The position numbers and the translations under genes are program-made. A DNA stretch of 64,000 nt, taken from Protaetiibacter intestinalis. Lineage in GTDB: Bacteria > Actinomycetota > Actinomycetes > Actinomycetales > Microbacteriaceae. Where the stretch lies: positions 3,033,108 through 3,097,107 of the forward strand of contig NZ_CP032630.1 in the NCBI RefSeq assembly GCF_003627075.1. The letters are read 5' to 3'. A model generated the notes under the pieces. The model searched no databases. It had not been told where the DNA came from and was given only the letters and a program-made list of their open reading frames with translations. Positions 1 through 8,781 of the stretch are shown here, one piece after another (position 1 is the stretch's first letter; each line of letters begins with the position of its first letter).

Positions 1-415
1 TCGCGGCGCGGAGGGTGTGCTGCTCGGCGGCGAGCGCGGCTGCCAGTTCGGCATCCGTGCGGGCCTGCAGGGTGAGTTCGGCGATCGCCTGCGCCCGCTC
101 CGGGTCGGCGACCACCTCGTCCGCGTAGGCGGTGAGCGCGGCGCGCACGGCATCCGCGAGCGAGCCGCCCTCGGGCAGCGGATGCGACCACACGTCTCCG
201 AGGGTGCGCTCGGCCTCCCGACGCAGGAACGCCTCCACGAGCCCCGCCCGCGTGCGGAACGCGTAGCTGACGACGGCGTGCACCACGCCGGCGCGCTGCG
301 CGACGCCGCGCAGGGTGAGGGCCGCCGCGCCCCCCTCGCGCACCGCGTCGAGGGCGGCACCCAACAGCCGCTCCCGGCGGGTGTCGACGTCGAGGTACTC
401 GCGGCGCTCGCTCAT
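1..415 (-). CDS. TetR-family transcriptional regulator (3' end outside the window)
   Basis: The gene runs off the left edge; about 138 N-terminal residues are visible, starting MSERREYLDVDTRRERLLGA from an ATG at 413-415. The first 60 residues have the TetR helix-turn-helix pattern (LLGAALDAVREGG, LTLRGVAQRAGV, VVSYAFRTRAGLVEAF). The ligand-binding part follows and is cut. It is divergent from the acetyltransferase at 525, with a 109-bp gap holding interleaved inverted repeats, so it probably represses itself and that neighbour. The family call is secure from the HTH; the ligand is unknown. Confidence 0.85.
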   Translation of the reverse strand, partial: MSERREYLDVDTRRERLLGAALDAVREGGAAALTLRGVAQRAGVVHAVVSYAFRTRAGLVEAFLRREAERTLGDVWSHPLPEGGSLADAVRAALTAYADEVVADPERAQAIAELTLQARTDAELAAALAAEQHTLRAA

Positions 416-421
416 GCACCC

Positions 422-481
422 ATCACAGCAAACTTTCATCCATCTGGTCAATACTGTGATTCATCCACCCGGACGAAAGTT
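422..481. promoter_or_regulatory. Interleaved inverted repeats between divergent TetR and GNAT genes
   Basis: Two inverted repeats interlock in this AT-richer gap: ATCACAG (422-428) with CTGTGAT (454-460), and AACTTTC (431-437) with GAAAGTT (475-481). TCATCCATC and TCATCCACC also form a direct repeat (437-445, 461-469). The position between a TetR gene and its divergent partner fits an operator, but the spacings of 25 and 37 bp are long for one TetR dimer. Operator function is inference only. Confidence 0.3.
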
Positions 482-524
482 CCCACCGGAACCATAGCCA
501 CAGCCACGAGCAGAGGAGCACCCC

Positions 525-1163
525 ATGATCCGCGTCAGCCGAGCCACCGCATCCGAACTCCCCGGCGCCGCCGCCGTGCTCGCCGACGCGTTCCACGACG
601 ACCCCGTCATGCGCAGCATCATCCCGGGCGATGAGCAGCGCGGCGAGCGACTGCGGATGCTGTTCCTCGCCCTGCTGCGCTCGGGTGCCTACCCGCGCGG
701 CGTCGTCGACATCGCCCGCACCGAGCACGACGACACGATCATCGGGGCCGCCGCATGGGAGTCGCCCAGCGCCCGCACCGGCACCTTCCTGCGACAGCTC
801 GGCCAGCTGCCGCTCTTCGCGCGCGCCATCGGCTTGCGCAACCTCCCCCGCGCCCTTCGCCTGCTCGGCACCCTCGAGAGCCGACGCCCGAGCCTCACCC
901 ACTGGTACCTCGGCGAGATCGGCGTGAGCGCCGACGCCCGCGGACTCGGGGTCGGATCCGCCCTGCTCGAGACCCGCCTGCGCGCCCTCGACGAAACCCA
1001 CCAGGTCGCCTACCTGGAGTCGTCGACGCCGCAGAACCGACGCCTCTACCGCCGCCTCGGCTTCCGCGACCAGGGCATCATCACGGGCCTGCCGGGCGCC
1101 GCCCCGATGAGCATGATCCGGCTGCGGTCCCCGCACGGCACGCAGGAACCCGCAGCCGCCTGA
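525..1163 (+). CDS. GNAT-family N-acetyltransferase
   Basis: The 212-residue product has the GNAT fold. The acetyl-CoA motif A is GEIGVSADARGLGVGSALLE near residues 131-150, followed by LESSTPQNRRLYRRLGF, the usual motif B region. The middle part is the helical segment of GNATs annotated as related to puromycin or small-molecule acetyltransferases. GNATs transfer acetyl from acetyl-CoA to an amine; the substrate cannot be read here. The ATG follows an AGAGGAG-type ribosome site. The divergent TetR gene suggests it answers to a small ligand, possibly a detoxified compound. Confidence 0.85.
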   Translation: MIRVSRATASELPGAAAVLADAFHDDPVMRSIIPGDEQRGERLRMLFLALLRSGAYPRGVVDIARTEHDDTIIGAAAWESPSARTGTFLRQLGQLPLFARAIGLRNLPRALRLLGTLESRRPSLTHWYLGEIGVSADARGLGVGSALLETRLRALDETHQVAYLESSTPQNRRLYRRLGFRDQGIITGLPGAAPMSMIRLRSPHGTQEPAAA

Positions 1164-1207
1164 CCCCGGCCCTCACCCTGCCCCGGACCCGGGCCCGGCC
1201 ACGGGCC

Positions 1208-1450
1208 TCAGGCGAGCTTCGCCTTCACGTACCCGACGATGGCGTTCGCGTGCCCGTGGCCGAGCCCGTGCTCGACCTTGAGCCACTCGACAACCTCCAT
1301 GTGCCGGTGGCCGTCGAGCCGATCCGCGGCGAGGTCGAGCCAGTGCTGGATCGGCTGACCGTAGGTCTTCTCGATGCTCGGGAAGTACGACGCCGGTCCG
1401 GCGAGCTTCTCCCCCGGCCGGATCGACGGTGCGGGCACACGGTGCGTCAT
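1208..1450 (-). CDS. DUF4287 domain-containing protein
   Basis: A complete 80-residue protein (MTHRVPAPSIRPGEKLAGPA at the start). The central part, SIEKTYGQPIQHWLDL, then HMEVVEWLKVEHGLGHGHAN and IVGYVKAKL, matches the small DUF4287 family common in actinobacteria; its biochemical role is not known. TACCCT lies exactly six bases before the ATG (1457-1462), so the mRNA is probably leaderless. It is divergent from apt, whose own -10 hexamer is 22 bp away. Confidence 0.8.
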   Translation of the reverse strand: MTHRVPAPSIRPGEKLAGPASYFPSIEKTYGQPIQHWLDLAADRLDGHRHMEVVEWLKVEHGLGHGHANAIVGYVKAKLA

Positions 1451-1495
1451 GCGTCGAGGGTAAACCCGGCCATCCGATCCGCGTAGCCTGGATCG

Positions 1496-2020
1496 GTGAC
1501 CGATGCGACCGCGTACCTCGACGCCCTCACCCGCGTGATCCCCGACTTCCCCGAGCCCGGCATCCTGTTCCGCGACCTGACGCCGGTGTTCGCGGACGGC
1601 CCCGCCCTCACGGCTGTCGCGGATGCGCTGGTCGCCCCGTTCGCGGGCGGATTCGACGTCATCGCGGGCGTCGAGGCGCGCGGCTTCGCCCTCGCGGCCG
1701 CGGCGGCGGCGCGCAGCGGGCACGGCCTGCTGCTCGTGCGCAAGGCGGGCAAGCTGCCCGGCGCGACCCTCAGCGAGAGCTACGCACTCGAATACGGCGA
1801 GGCCACGCTGCAGGTGCACGCCGGCCAGCTGCCGGCCGGCACGCGCGTGCTGCTCGTCGACGACGTGCTCGCCACCGGCGGCACCCTGGGCGCCTCGCAG
1901 CGGCTCATCGAGCGGGCCGGATGGGTGCTCGCCGGCACCGCGGTCGTGCTCGAGCTCGAGGGGCTCGGCGGACGCGAGCGGCTCGCCCCGCGCGAGGTCG
2001 TGGCGCTGCAGCAGGGTTAG
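1496..2020 (+). CDS. apt: Adenine phosphoribosyltransferase
   Basis: The 174-residue length is usual for Apt, which makes AMP from adenine and PRPP in purine salvage. The N-terminus has IPDFPEPGILFRDLTPVF, diagnostic of the family. The PRPP-binding loop VLLVDDVLATGGTL lies at 118-131, and the flexible-loop region around residues 81-90 (VRKAGKLPGA) is present. The GTG start has no ribosome site; a TAGCCT hexamer (1484-1489) ends six bases before it, which points to a leaderless message. In many actinobacteria apt sits near relA; here it stands alone between DUF4287 and an HNH protein. Confidence 0.95.
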   Translation: MTDATAYLDALTRVIPDFPEPGILFRDLTPVFADGPALTAVADALVAPFAGGFDVIAGVEARGFALAAAAAARSGHGLLLVRKAGKLPGATLSESYALEYGEATLQVHAGQLPAGTRVLLVDDVLATGGTLGASQRLIERAGWVLAGTAVVLELEGLGGRERLAPREVVALQQG

Positions 2021-2119
2021 GTCACAGCTGGGTAACGGTGTGTGAATTGCTCCCGCCGTCGGGCCTCTGAGGGCCTGTTTCGGTCCCTGAATGTCGGGGG
2101 TCTCGTGTGGCCTTGAGGC

Positions 2120-3373
2120 ATGAAGGAACGACCCGATCCGGTTGCTGTGGCGGATGCCGCGCTGGGTCGTGTCGTGGCGATTCAGGCGCAGATGGATGCT
2201 CTGTCGGCGGCGCGTGCGGAGGCTCTGTTGGAGTTCGAGCAGGCGTTCGCGGTGGCGTATCCGCCGTCGGCTGCCCCGTTGCGGGAACGTGCTGAGCGGG
2301 CGGAGTTGGCGTGTGCGTTGCGGATGCCGGAACGTGCCGTCGAGACGCTGTTGGGTGAGTCGCGGATGCTGACCCGGCAACTGCCCGCAACGTTCGCCGC
2401 GTTGGGGGAAGGGTTGTTCTCGTATCGGCACGCGCAGGTGCTGATCGACGAGACCGCGGAACTGGACCCGGTGGACCGGGAAGCGGTGGAGCGGGTGGCG
2501 CTCGGGGTCGCCGGGACGGTGACGGTGACACAGTTCCGCAGGAAGGTGCGCCGCCTGCGGGAGCGACGGAACCCAGAATCGATGGTCGAACGGGTGCGCA
2601 CCGCCCACACCCGACGAGAACTCGTGCTCGAACCCGCCCGAGACGGGATGGCATACCTGGGCATCTACACGAACGCGGTCGACGCGGCGGCGATCTACGA
2701 GAAGGCCACCACCGCCGCCGGACACGCCTTGGAGGATGGGGATCCGCGGACGTTGACCCAACTGCGGGTCGACGTGCTCATCGACGCCCTCCTCGAACGC
2801 GACTCCACCCTCGGGTTGGGTCGGACCATGTTGGAGACCATGAACGCGGACCCGGACGAGTTGTTGGCGATCCAGGAGACCACGATGGGACCGTTCGCCG
2901 GCATCACCCCGACCGTGATCGTCACCGTCCCGATCTCGACTCTCCTCGGCGGCAGCGAACCGGGCAACCTGGAAGGGGTGGGGCCGATCGACGCCGCGAC
3001 CGCCCGGAAACTCTCCTCGCACGCACCGGTGTTGTATCGGATGCTCACCGACCCGGACACCGGGACCGGGCTGTCGATGGGACGCACCAGCTACCGCATC
3101 CCCGAACCATTACGACGATGGCTCCGGGTCCGGGACGGATCATGCCGGTTCCCGATGTGCCTCATCTGCACCCGACGATGCGACATCGACCACACCCGCG
3201 ACTGGCACGCCCAGAACGGACCCACCGATCACGACAACCTCGCCCACCTCTCCCGCGGACACCACACCCTGAAACACCACGGCGGGTGGAAAGTCGTCCA
3301 GGACACCCGCGGGGTACTGCAATGGACCTCCTACCTCGGCAGGGAGTACACAACCCTGCCCGACGCGAGCTGA
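2120..3373 (+). CDS. DUF222 / HNH endonuclease domain protein (13E12-repeat family)
   Basis: The 417-residue protein has a DUF222 region over roughly residues 15-300 and a C-terminal HNH motif, with CRFPMCLICTRRCDIDHT giving paired cysteines and the DH pair, then NGPTDHDNLAHLSRGHHTLK. This family occurs in many near-identical copies in Microbacteriaceae and mycobacteria and may be mobile; a nuclease activity is predicted from the HNH motif only. The first half has many TTG and GTT codons, unlike its neighbours, and the gene is followed at once by a palindromic repeat (3396-3438). The start has only a poorly spaced GAGG, so the exact start is uncertain. Confidence 0.85.
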   Translation: MKERPDPVAVADAALGRVVAIQAQMDALSAARAEALLEFEQAFAVAYPPSAAPLRERAERAELACALRMPERAVETLLGESRMLTRQLPATFAALGEGLFSYRHAQVLIDETAELDPVDREAVERVALGVAGTVTVTQFRRKVRRLRERRNPESMVERVRTAHTRRELVLEPARDGMAYLGIYTNAVDAAAIYEKATTAAGHALEDGDPRTLTQLRVDVLIDALLERDSTLGLGRTMLETMNADPDELLAIQETTMGPFAGITPTVIVTVPISTLLGGSEPGNLEGVGPIDAATARKLSSHAPVLYRMLTDPDTGTGLSMGRTSYRIPEPLRRWLRVRDGSCRFPMCLICTRRCDIDHTRDWHAQNGPTDHDNLAHLSRGHHTLKHHGGWKVVQDTRGVLQWTSYLGREYTTLPDAS

Positions 3374-3395
3374 CCGCCGGGGAGGAACTGCGAGT

Positions 3396-3438
3396 GTCTC
3401 GAGACGCGTCCGCCTCCGGCGGGCGCTCCTCGACCACC
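3396..3438. repeat. Imperfect palindromic REP-like hairpin after the HNH gene
   Basis: It begins with the 10-bp palindrome GTCTCGAGAC (3396-3405). GCGTCCGCC then pairs with GGCGGGCGC around a short loop, followed by TCCTCGACCACC, which imperfectly mirrors the start. From memory, hairpins containing TCTCGAGACGCG and CTCCTCGACCACC are scattered through Microbacteriaceae genomes; only one copy is in this window. It may also end transcription of the HNH gene and of the acetyltransferase that converges on it. Confidence 0.5.
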
Positions 3439-3469
3439 TAGGGAGCGACGGCGTCGGGGGCGACGGCGG

Positions 3470-3904
3470 TCAGCGGGCCTCGCGCACCATCCACGTGTCG
3501 GGCTCGGCGAGGGGCTCGAAGCCGAAGCGGGCGTAGAGGCCGTGGGCGTCGGCGGTGCGCAGCACCCAGCGGCGCACCCCGAGCCGCTCGAGTTCGGCGG
3601 CGACGCCCGCGATGAGCCCGACACCCACACGCCTGCCCCGCACCTCGGGGGCCACGTAGACGTCGCACAGCCACGCGAACGTCACCCCGTCGGTCACGAC
3701 CCGCGCGAACGCCACCTGCTCCCCCGACGCGGAGTCGACGACCGCGAAGTTGCGCGAGCCGTCGAGGGCGGCGTCCTGCAGCTCGCGACTGCGACCGCGC
3801 GCCCAGTAGGCGTCCTCGCTGAGCCAGCGGTGCACCCGCTCGCGATCGATGTCGGCCGGGTCCGTCGAGAACCGGAACCGCGCATCCATGACGTCACCGG
3901 GCAT
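3470..3904 (-). CDS. GNAT-family N-acetyltransferase
   Basis: The product has 144 residues, or 139 if translation starts at the second ATG (3887-3889). The acetyl-CoA site is CDVYVAPEVRGRRVGVGLIA around residues 79-98, and AHGLYARFGF is the usual C-terminal GNAT motif. It resembles small YjdJ/YitI-like acetyltransferases acting on unknown amines. The first ATG lies inside the end of the xylanase gene, giving an 11-nt overlap, so the two are probably co-transcribed. No substrate can be assigned. Confidence 0.85.
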   Translation of the reverse strand: MPGDVMDARFRFSTDPADIDRERVHRWLSEDAYWARGRSRELQDAALDGSRNFAVVDSASGEQVAFARVVTDGVTFAWLCDVYVAPEVRGRRVGVGLIAGVAAELERLGVRRWVLRTADAHGLYARFGFEPLAEPDTWMVREAR

Positions 3905-5000
3905 CGAGGATCCCCCACAGGGTGTCGTAGGCGGGCTTGCGGCTGAGGTCGTCCCACCAGGGCGTCGCCGCCCCCTGCGAGGGGAAGAAGACGGGTACCC
4001 AGGAGTACCGGTCGGGGGCGCCCCACAGCGTGAACGAGGTGCAGTGGCCGGCGTCGAGGCAGCCCTCGAGCAGTTCGCCGAACCACTCCGCCTGTTGCGT
4101 GAGCTGCGCGTTCGTCGGGGTGCCGTCCACCGGCATCCGCACGTCGGCCTCCGTCACCGCGACGGCCAGCCCGAGGTCGACGAAGCGCCGCAGGTTGTCG
4201 GCCATGCCGCCGGGTGCCGAGTACTCGAACGCCAGGTGCCCCTGGAACCCCACGCCGCCCACCGGCACCCCCTCGGCCAGCAGCTCCTTCACGAGCGCGA
4301 GGTAGGCGTCGGCCTTCGGGCCGCCCGACTCCATGCCGTAGTCGTTGAGGAACAACCGCGCGTCGGGGTCGGCTTCATGCGCCCAACGGAACGCGTCGGC
4401 CACGATGCCCTCCCCCAGCCGCAAGATCCAGAGGTTCTCCGACCGCAGCGCGCCCGAGTCGTCGAAGATCTCGTTCGCCACGTCCCACTCCGCGATCCGG
4501 CCGGCGTAGCGCCCGACGACCGTGCTGATGTGCTCGTGCAGGATGTCGCGGAGCTCGGCATCGCTGAACTCGCCCTCCGTGAGCCAGTCGGGGTTCTGAC
4601 TGTGCCACAGCAGCGTGTGGCCGCGCACCGCCTGCCCGTGCTCCTCCGCGAATGCGACGATTGCGTCCGCCGCACCGAACTCGTAGCGGTCGCGCTCGGG
4701 GTGCACGAACTCCCACTTGAGCTGGTTCTCGGGTGTCAGCGAGCTGAACTCGGATGCCAGCAGCTCGCGGTAGGGCTCGTCGTTCGGGAACGGGTCCGGG
4801 TAGTCGGCGTCGACGTGATGCCCGCCGCCCGCGACCGCGGCGCCCACGAGCAGCCCCTCCGGGGCCGCATCCCGCAACCGCGCGTCCGCGGGCGCCGTGG
4901 GCCCCGCCGTCGGGGGGTCGGGCTCCGCCGCGCTGCACGCCGTGAGAGCGAGCGCGGAGGCCAGGGCGAGGACGAGAAGGGGACGAGGCGTCGCGGGCAC
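3894..5000 (-). CDS. Secreted endo-1,4-beta-xylanase (GH10) lipoprotein
   Basis: The 368-residue protein starts with a lipoprotein signal; the lipobox LTAC puts the lipidated cysteine at residue 22. The mature part is a GH10 barrel. LWHSQNPDWL is near residue 131, WDVANEIFDD carries the acid/base Glu177, and VTEADVRMP carries the nucleophile Glu284. GH10 enzymes cut internal beta-1,4-xylosyl bonds of xylan, suggesting use of plant hemicellulose. In the nucleophile motif Ala replaces the more common Leu, a conservative variation. The GTG start is six bases after TACACT (5007-5012), so the mRNA is probably leaderless. It is separate from the ABC operon upstream, though only 27 bp away. Confidence 0.92.
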   Translation of the reverse strand: MPATPRPLLVLALASALALTACSAAEPDPPTAGPTAPADARLRDAAPEGLLVGAAVAGGGHHVDADYPDPFPNDEPYRELLASEFSSLTPENQLKWEFVHPERDRYEFGAADAIVAFAEEHGQAVRGHTLLWHSQNPDWLTEGEFSDAELRDILHEHISTVVGRYAGRIAEWDVANEIFDDSGALRSENLWILRLGEGIVADAFRWAHEADPDARLFLNDYGMESGGPKADAYLALVKELLAEGVPVGGVGFQGHLAFEYSAPGGMADNLRRFVDLGLAVAVTEADVRMPVDGTPTNAQLTQQAEWFGELLEGCLDAGHCTSFTLWGAPDRYSWVPVFFPSQGAATPWWDDLSRKPAYDTLWGILDAR

Positions 5001-5027
5001 GCGGCGAGTGTAGACCCCGAGGATGCG

Positions 5028-5927
5028 TCAGCTGAGCGACGCGCCCATGCCCATCCGGGCGAGCACGAGGTTCTCCACGAGCTGCACCACGTTGTAGAGC
5101 ACGAGCGTCACGAGGGTGATGAGCGCCACCGAGGCCCACAGCTCGTCGAAGCGCGCGGAGGCGCTGAACTTCTGGATCATGCCGCCGATCCCCGTGCCGG
5201 TCGACAGCCACTCGGCGAGCAGCGCCCCCGTCACGGCGCCCGGCACCGACACCCGCGCCGCCACGAACAGCGACGGCAGCGCACCCGGCACGCTCACCTT
5301 GCGCAGCTGGGTCAGTCGCCCGCCGCCGTAGACGTGCACGAGGTCGAGACTCTCGCGGCTCGCCCGGCTCAGGCCGAACATGACCGAGGCGAGCGCCGGG
5401 AACAGCACCACGATCGAGCCGATGACGGCGACGGATGCCGTGGTGCCGCGCCCGGTGAGCAGGATGATCACCGGCGCGATCGAGACGAGCGGCACCGTGC
5501 GCAGCACGAGCGCGAGCGGCATGACGCCGGCCTCCACGGCCCGCGACAGCGAGAACAGCACGGCGAGGACGATCGCGACCGCCATGCCGACCACCCAGCC
5601 GAGCGCGGCATCCTGCAGCGTCGTCACGAGCAGCGGCAGCAGCGCCGCGCGGTGCGCGGCCGCCGAGCGGTCCGGGTCGACGCCCGGCTCGTCGACGAAC
5701 AGGAAGTCCCACACGTCGAGCGGACCCTTCGCCACGTACGGCGAGATGCCGGTGAAGCTCACGATGGCCTGCCAGAGGGCGAGCACGATGACGATCGTCA
5801 GCAGCGCGTTGCCGAGCGAGCGGCCCACCGAGCGGCCGAAGGCGCGCCCGCGGTCGCGCCGCAGTCGGCGGCGGATCGCGGCATCCGCCTCGGGGTCGGT
5901 GACCGTGCCGAACGTCGCGAGCGTCAC
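5028..5927 (-). CDS. ABC transporter permease, NitT/TauT (SsuC/TauC) type
   Basis: The 299-residue protein starts at a GTG preceded by GGAGG with 8-nt spacing and overlaps the upstream permease stop by 4 nt (GTGA). About six transmembrane segments are seen, beginning with ALLTIVIVLALWQAIVSF. The EAA-type cytoplasmic loop SRESLDLVHVYGGGRLTQLRKV is close to that of SsuC/TauC permeases. It is the second, paired permease of the importer at 5028-8685 and probably forms a heterodimer with the product of 5924-6742. The substrate is not evident. Confidence 0.88.
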   Translation of the reverse strand: MTLATFGTVTDPEADAAIRRRLRRDRGRAFGRSVGRSLGNALLTIVIVLALWQAIVSFTGISPYVAKGPLDVWDFLFVDEPGVDPDRSAAAHRAALLPLLVTTLQDAALGWVVGMAVAIVLAVLFSLSRAVEAGVMPLALVLRTVPLVSIAPVIILLTGRGTTASVAVIGSIVVLFPALASVMFGLSRASRESLDLVHVYGGGRLTQLRKVSVPGALPSLFVAARVSVPGAVTGALLAEWLSTGTGIGGMIQKFSASARFDELWASVALITLVTLVLYNVVQLVENLVLARMGMGASLS

Positions 5928-6742
5928 GAGGCCGACCTCCGGGCCGCGGCACCCGTGACCCACGGGGTCACCAGGCGGGCGACGAGCCCCACGAGCGCGT
6001 AGCCGACGAGCGCGACCGCCGCGCACAGCAGGAACACGGCCCACACGCGCGTCGAGTCGAGGTTGCCCTGCAGGCGGATGAGGGTGATGCCGACACTGCG
6101 ATCGGTGGCACCCATGTACTCGCCGAGCACGGCGCCGAGGAAGGCGCTCGGCACGGCGATCTGCAGGGCGTTGAGGATGGCGGGCGAGGCCGCGATGAGC
6201 CGCACCTTGACGAGCTGGGTCCAGCGTCCGCCGCCGAACACCCGCACGACGTCGAGGCTCGCGCGGTCGGCGGCGCGGAAGCCGGCGAGCGCCCCCACGA
6301 CCGTCGTGAAGAACACCGCGAGCGCGGCGAGGAAGATGGCGGTCGCCGAGGGGTCGCCGGGCTGCTTCGCGCCGCCGAGCACGACGATCGAGATGCCGCC
6401 GACCGCGACGACCGGCAGGCAGTACGACACGACCGCGATCTGCGTCACCACGGGTTCGAGCCTCGGCAGCAGCAGCACGATCGAGGCGAGCAGCAGCGCG
6501 ATGCCGTTGCCCCACGCGAAGCCGAGCAGCGCCTCGGTGATCGTCACCTGGAACACGCTCCAGTAGGCGGCGGGCCCGTCGGCGACGAGCTGCTGCACGA
6601 CCGCGAGCGGGCTCGGCACGGGCGTGAAATCGGTGCCGGGGGGTGGCGTGAAGACCGTGGCCGACAGCAGCCACCATGCCCCCACCAGCACGACGGCGCC
6701 GATGATGCCCGCGAGCCACCCGGGGATGCGTCGCCGCGCCAC
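5924..6742 (-). CDS. ABC transporter permease, NitT/TauT type
   Basis: A 272-residue inner-membrane protein with the first segment IIGAVVLVGAWWLLSATVF and further hydrophobic helices through the length. The EAA-like loop DRASLDVVRVFGGGRWTQLVKV matches that of the second permease. The GTG start directly follows the TAG of the ATPase gene, and the stop overlaps the next permease, so translation is tightly coupled. Two unlike permease subunits in one NitT/TauT operon argue for a heterodimeric channel. Confidence 0.88.
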   Translation of the reverse strand: MARRRIPGWLAGIIGAVVLVGAWWLLSATVFTPPPGTDFTPVPSPLAVVQQLVADGPAAYWSVFQVTITEALLGFAWGNGIALLLASIVLLLPRLEPVVTQIAVVSYCLPVVAVGGISIVVLGGAKQPGDPSATAIFLAALAVFFTTVVGALAGFRAADRASLDVVRVFGGGRWTQLVKVRLIAASPAILNALQIAVPSAFLGAVLGEYMGATDRSVGITLIRLQGNLDSTRVWAVFLLCAAVALVGYALVGLVARLVTPWVTGAAARRSAS

Positions 6743-7570
6743 CTAGGACTCCGCCTCGGCGTGACCGTCGGCCCCGAACAGCAGCTCGGATGCCCGGTCG
6801 ACGAGCGCGTGGAACTCCGGCGAGCGCATCATGTCGGGGGTGCGCGGCCGCGGCAGGTCCACCTCGATGATCTCCTTCACGCGCCCCGGTCGCGGCGACA
6901 TCACCGCGACCCGGTCGGAGAGGAAGATCGCCTCGGCGATGCCGTGCGTCACGAGCAGCGTCGTGGCGGGCTTCTCGGTCCAGATGCGCAGCAGCTCGAG
7001 GTTGAGGTTCTGCCGGGTCATGTCGTCGAGCGCGCCGAAGGGCTCGTCGAGCAGCAGCACGGAGGGCTTGAGGGCGAGCGCGCGGGCGATCGACACGCGC
7101 TGGCGCATGCCGCCCGAGAGCTGTGCGGGCTTGGCCTTCTCGAAACCGGTCAACCCGACGAGCGAGATGAGCTCGTCGATGTACGCCTCATCCGCCTTCG
7201 CCCCGGCCACCTCGTACGGCAGCCGGATGTTGGCGCGCACGCTCCGCCAGGCGAGCAGGGCATGATCCTGGAAGGCGATGCCGAGCTGGCTGTCGCGTCG
7301 CAGCTCGTGCGGCGTGCGACCGTCGACCCGCACCTCGCCCGTCGTGGGCGACTCGAGGTCGGCGAGGATGCGCAGGATCGTCGACTTGCCGCATCCGGAG
7401 GGCCCGAGCAGCGCCAGGAACGAGCCCTGGTCGGTGTGCAGTTCGGTGTCCTGCAGAGCCTGCACGGTGCGCCCGCGCCCCACCTCGAACGACTTGCTGA
7501 GCCCGGAGATCTGGATGCCGGTGCCCAGGGTGACCTGGGCACCGGCGTCCGGTGTTGCAGAGAGGACCAT
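6743..7570 (-). CDS. ABC transporter ATP-binding protein, NitT/TauT (SsuB/TauB) type
   Basis: The 275-residue protein has Walker [10 protein letters not shown] near residue 56, the Q-loop [13 protein letters not shown], signature [15 protein letters not shown], Walker [13 protein letters not shown] and the H-loop [11 protein letters not shown]. The [10 protein letters not shown] region is typical of SsuB/TauB-like ATPases. It powers the importer formed by the flanking permeases and the binding protein. The ATG was chosen because it begins two bases after the TAA of the binding-protein gene; longer in-frame readings upstream run antisense-like through that gene and are not credible. Confidence 0.93.
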   Translation of the reverse strand: MVLSATPDAGAQVTLGTGIQISGLSKSFEVGRGRTVQALQDTELHTDQGSFLALLGPSGCGKSTILRILADLESPTTGEVRVDGRTPHELRRDSQLGIAFQDHALLAWRSVRANIRLPYEVAGAKADEAYIDELISLVGLTGFEKAKPAQLSGGMRQRVSIARALALKPSVLLLDEPFGALDDMTRQNLNLELLRIWTEKPATTLLVTHGIAEAIFLSDRVAVMSPRPGRVKEIIEVDLPRPRTPDMMRSPEFHALVDRASELLFGADGHAEAES

Positions 7571-7572
7571 GA

Positions 7573-8685
7573 TTACGGAAGGTACGCCTTCAGCTCGGGG
7601 TTCTCGGCGTAGATCTCGTCGATGATCGTCGTGTCGAACAGCTCGTCGACGCTCACCTCCCAGCCGGCGGCCGCGAGGGATGCCACCGTCTGCGCCTTGA
7701 GCTCGTCGGTGATCGTGAACAGGCCGTTCGCCTCCGTGTCGGCGGTCGAGATGAGCTCCTTCTCCGCCTCCAGGCCCTTGCCGGTCTTCACCGGGTCGAG
7801 CGCACCGAAGACCGACTCGAGTCCGTCGGCGTTGTCGGCGGCCGCCTTGTTGTAGTACTTCTCGATGAGCGCGACCGAGTCGTCGGTCGAGTTCGTGAAG
7901 ACGTCGGTCCAGCCCTTGATCTCGGCGGTCAGGAACGCCTTGATGAGCTCGGGGTTCTCGGCGAGGTACTGGTCGGTCACCGTGAAGGTCTCGGCCACGT
8001 AGGGCACGCCGTTGTCGGCGTACGGCAGGTTCGTGATGTCGTAGCCCGCGAGCTCCACCGTGAGCGCCTCGTTGGTGAGGTAGGCCATGAAGCCGTCGAC
8101 GTCGCCGTTCATGAGCGGGGTCGGGTCGAAGTCGACCGGCACGACCGTCACCTGGTCGGGCGAGATTCCGTTGGCGTTGAGGATCGCCTGGAAGACGCTC
8201 GCGTTCGAGTCCTGCACGCCGATCTTCTTGCCGATGAGGTCCTCGGGCGTCGCGATGTCCGCACCGTCCTTGAGCGACAGGATCGTGAACGGGTTCTTCT
8301 GGAAGGTGGCGCCGATGATCTTGAGCGGCGCATCCTGCTCGGCGACGGCCGCGCCGACCGAGGCGGCGTCGGAGAGCGCCACCTGCACGGTGCCGGAGAG
8401 CAGCTTCGCGACGCCGGTGTCGGGGCCGGAGACGCCGATGACGTTCGAGAATCCGGCCTCGTCGTAGTAGCCGTTCTCGTAGGCGTAGAACTCGCCCGCG
8501 AACTCCTCGTTCTTGATCCAGGAGTACTGGACGCTGATCTCGCCGTAGGAGGCGGCATCGCCGTCGCCTCCGGGTGCGGGGGTGTCGCCGGTGGCGCACG
8601 CGGAGAGCACGAGCGCGGCCGCGGCGGAGGCGGCGAGGGCGGCGGTGATGCGACGGACGGTGCGGTGCGCGGGGCTGGATGCCAT
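7573..8685 (-). CDS. ABC transporter substrate-binding lipoprotein (NMT1/THI5-like)
   Basis: The 370-residue product has a twin-Arg-flanked hydrophobic signal and the lipobox VLSAC (cysteine near residue 30). The mature part has the periplasmic-binding fold of the NMT1/THI5 and SsuA group: [56 protein letters not shown]. Members bind thiamine precursors, riboflavin, sulfonates or similar compounds. I see no TPP or FMN riboswitch upstream, so the ligand stays open. It is first in the four-gene operon, and a 23-bp palindrome lies upstream at 8759-8781. A longer reading from 8757 is possible but would put a polar segment before the signal peptide. Confidence 0.9.
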   Translation of the reverse strand: MASSPAHRTVRRITAALAASAAAALVLSACATGDTPAPGGDGDAASYGEISVQYSWIKNEEFAGEFYAYENGYYDEAGFSNVIGVSGPDTGVAKLLSGTVQVALSDAASVGAAVAEQDAPLKIIGATFQKNPFTILSLKDGADIATPEDLIGKKIGVQDSNASVFQAILNANGISPDQVTVVPVDFDPTPLMNGDVDGFMAYLTNEALTVELAGYDITNLPYADNGVPYVAETFTVTDQYLAENPELIKAFLTAEIKGWTDVFTNSTDDSVALIEKYYNKAAADNADGLESVFGALDPVKTGKGLEAEKELISTADTEANGLFTITDELKAQTVASLAAAGWEVSVDELFDTTIIDEIYAENPELKAYLP

Positions 8686-8731
8686 GCGGATGCGGATCCC
8701 TTCGGGACGGGGCGGGAATGTGATGCCGCCG

Positions 8732-8781
8732 ACGCTATCCCTGTCACGTTTCGCCATCCGTGCCGGAGTATTTCCGGCACG
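8732..8781 (-). promoter_or_regulatory. Putative promoter and palindromic operator of the ABC importer operon
   Basis: A perfect inverted repeat, CGTGCCGGA (8759-8767) and TCCGGCACG (8773-8781) with a 5-bp centre, lies 74-96 bp before the binding-protein start. On the minus strand TAGCGT (8737-8732) is a possible -10, which places the palindrome over the -35 region, a usual repressor position. The regulator is unknown and no regulator gene adjoins. Three further copies of TCCTCCCG or its complement lie at 8794-8801, 8818-8825 and 8873-8880 and can form alternative hairpins that may end ldh transcription. Confidence 0.4.

Noticed and set aside
3849..6002. Very long plus-strand open frame of 717 codons
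   Set aside because: It is antisense to the xylanase and permease genes, rich in Arg/His/Glu repeats typical of GC-rich shadow frames, and has no recognisable domain.
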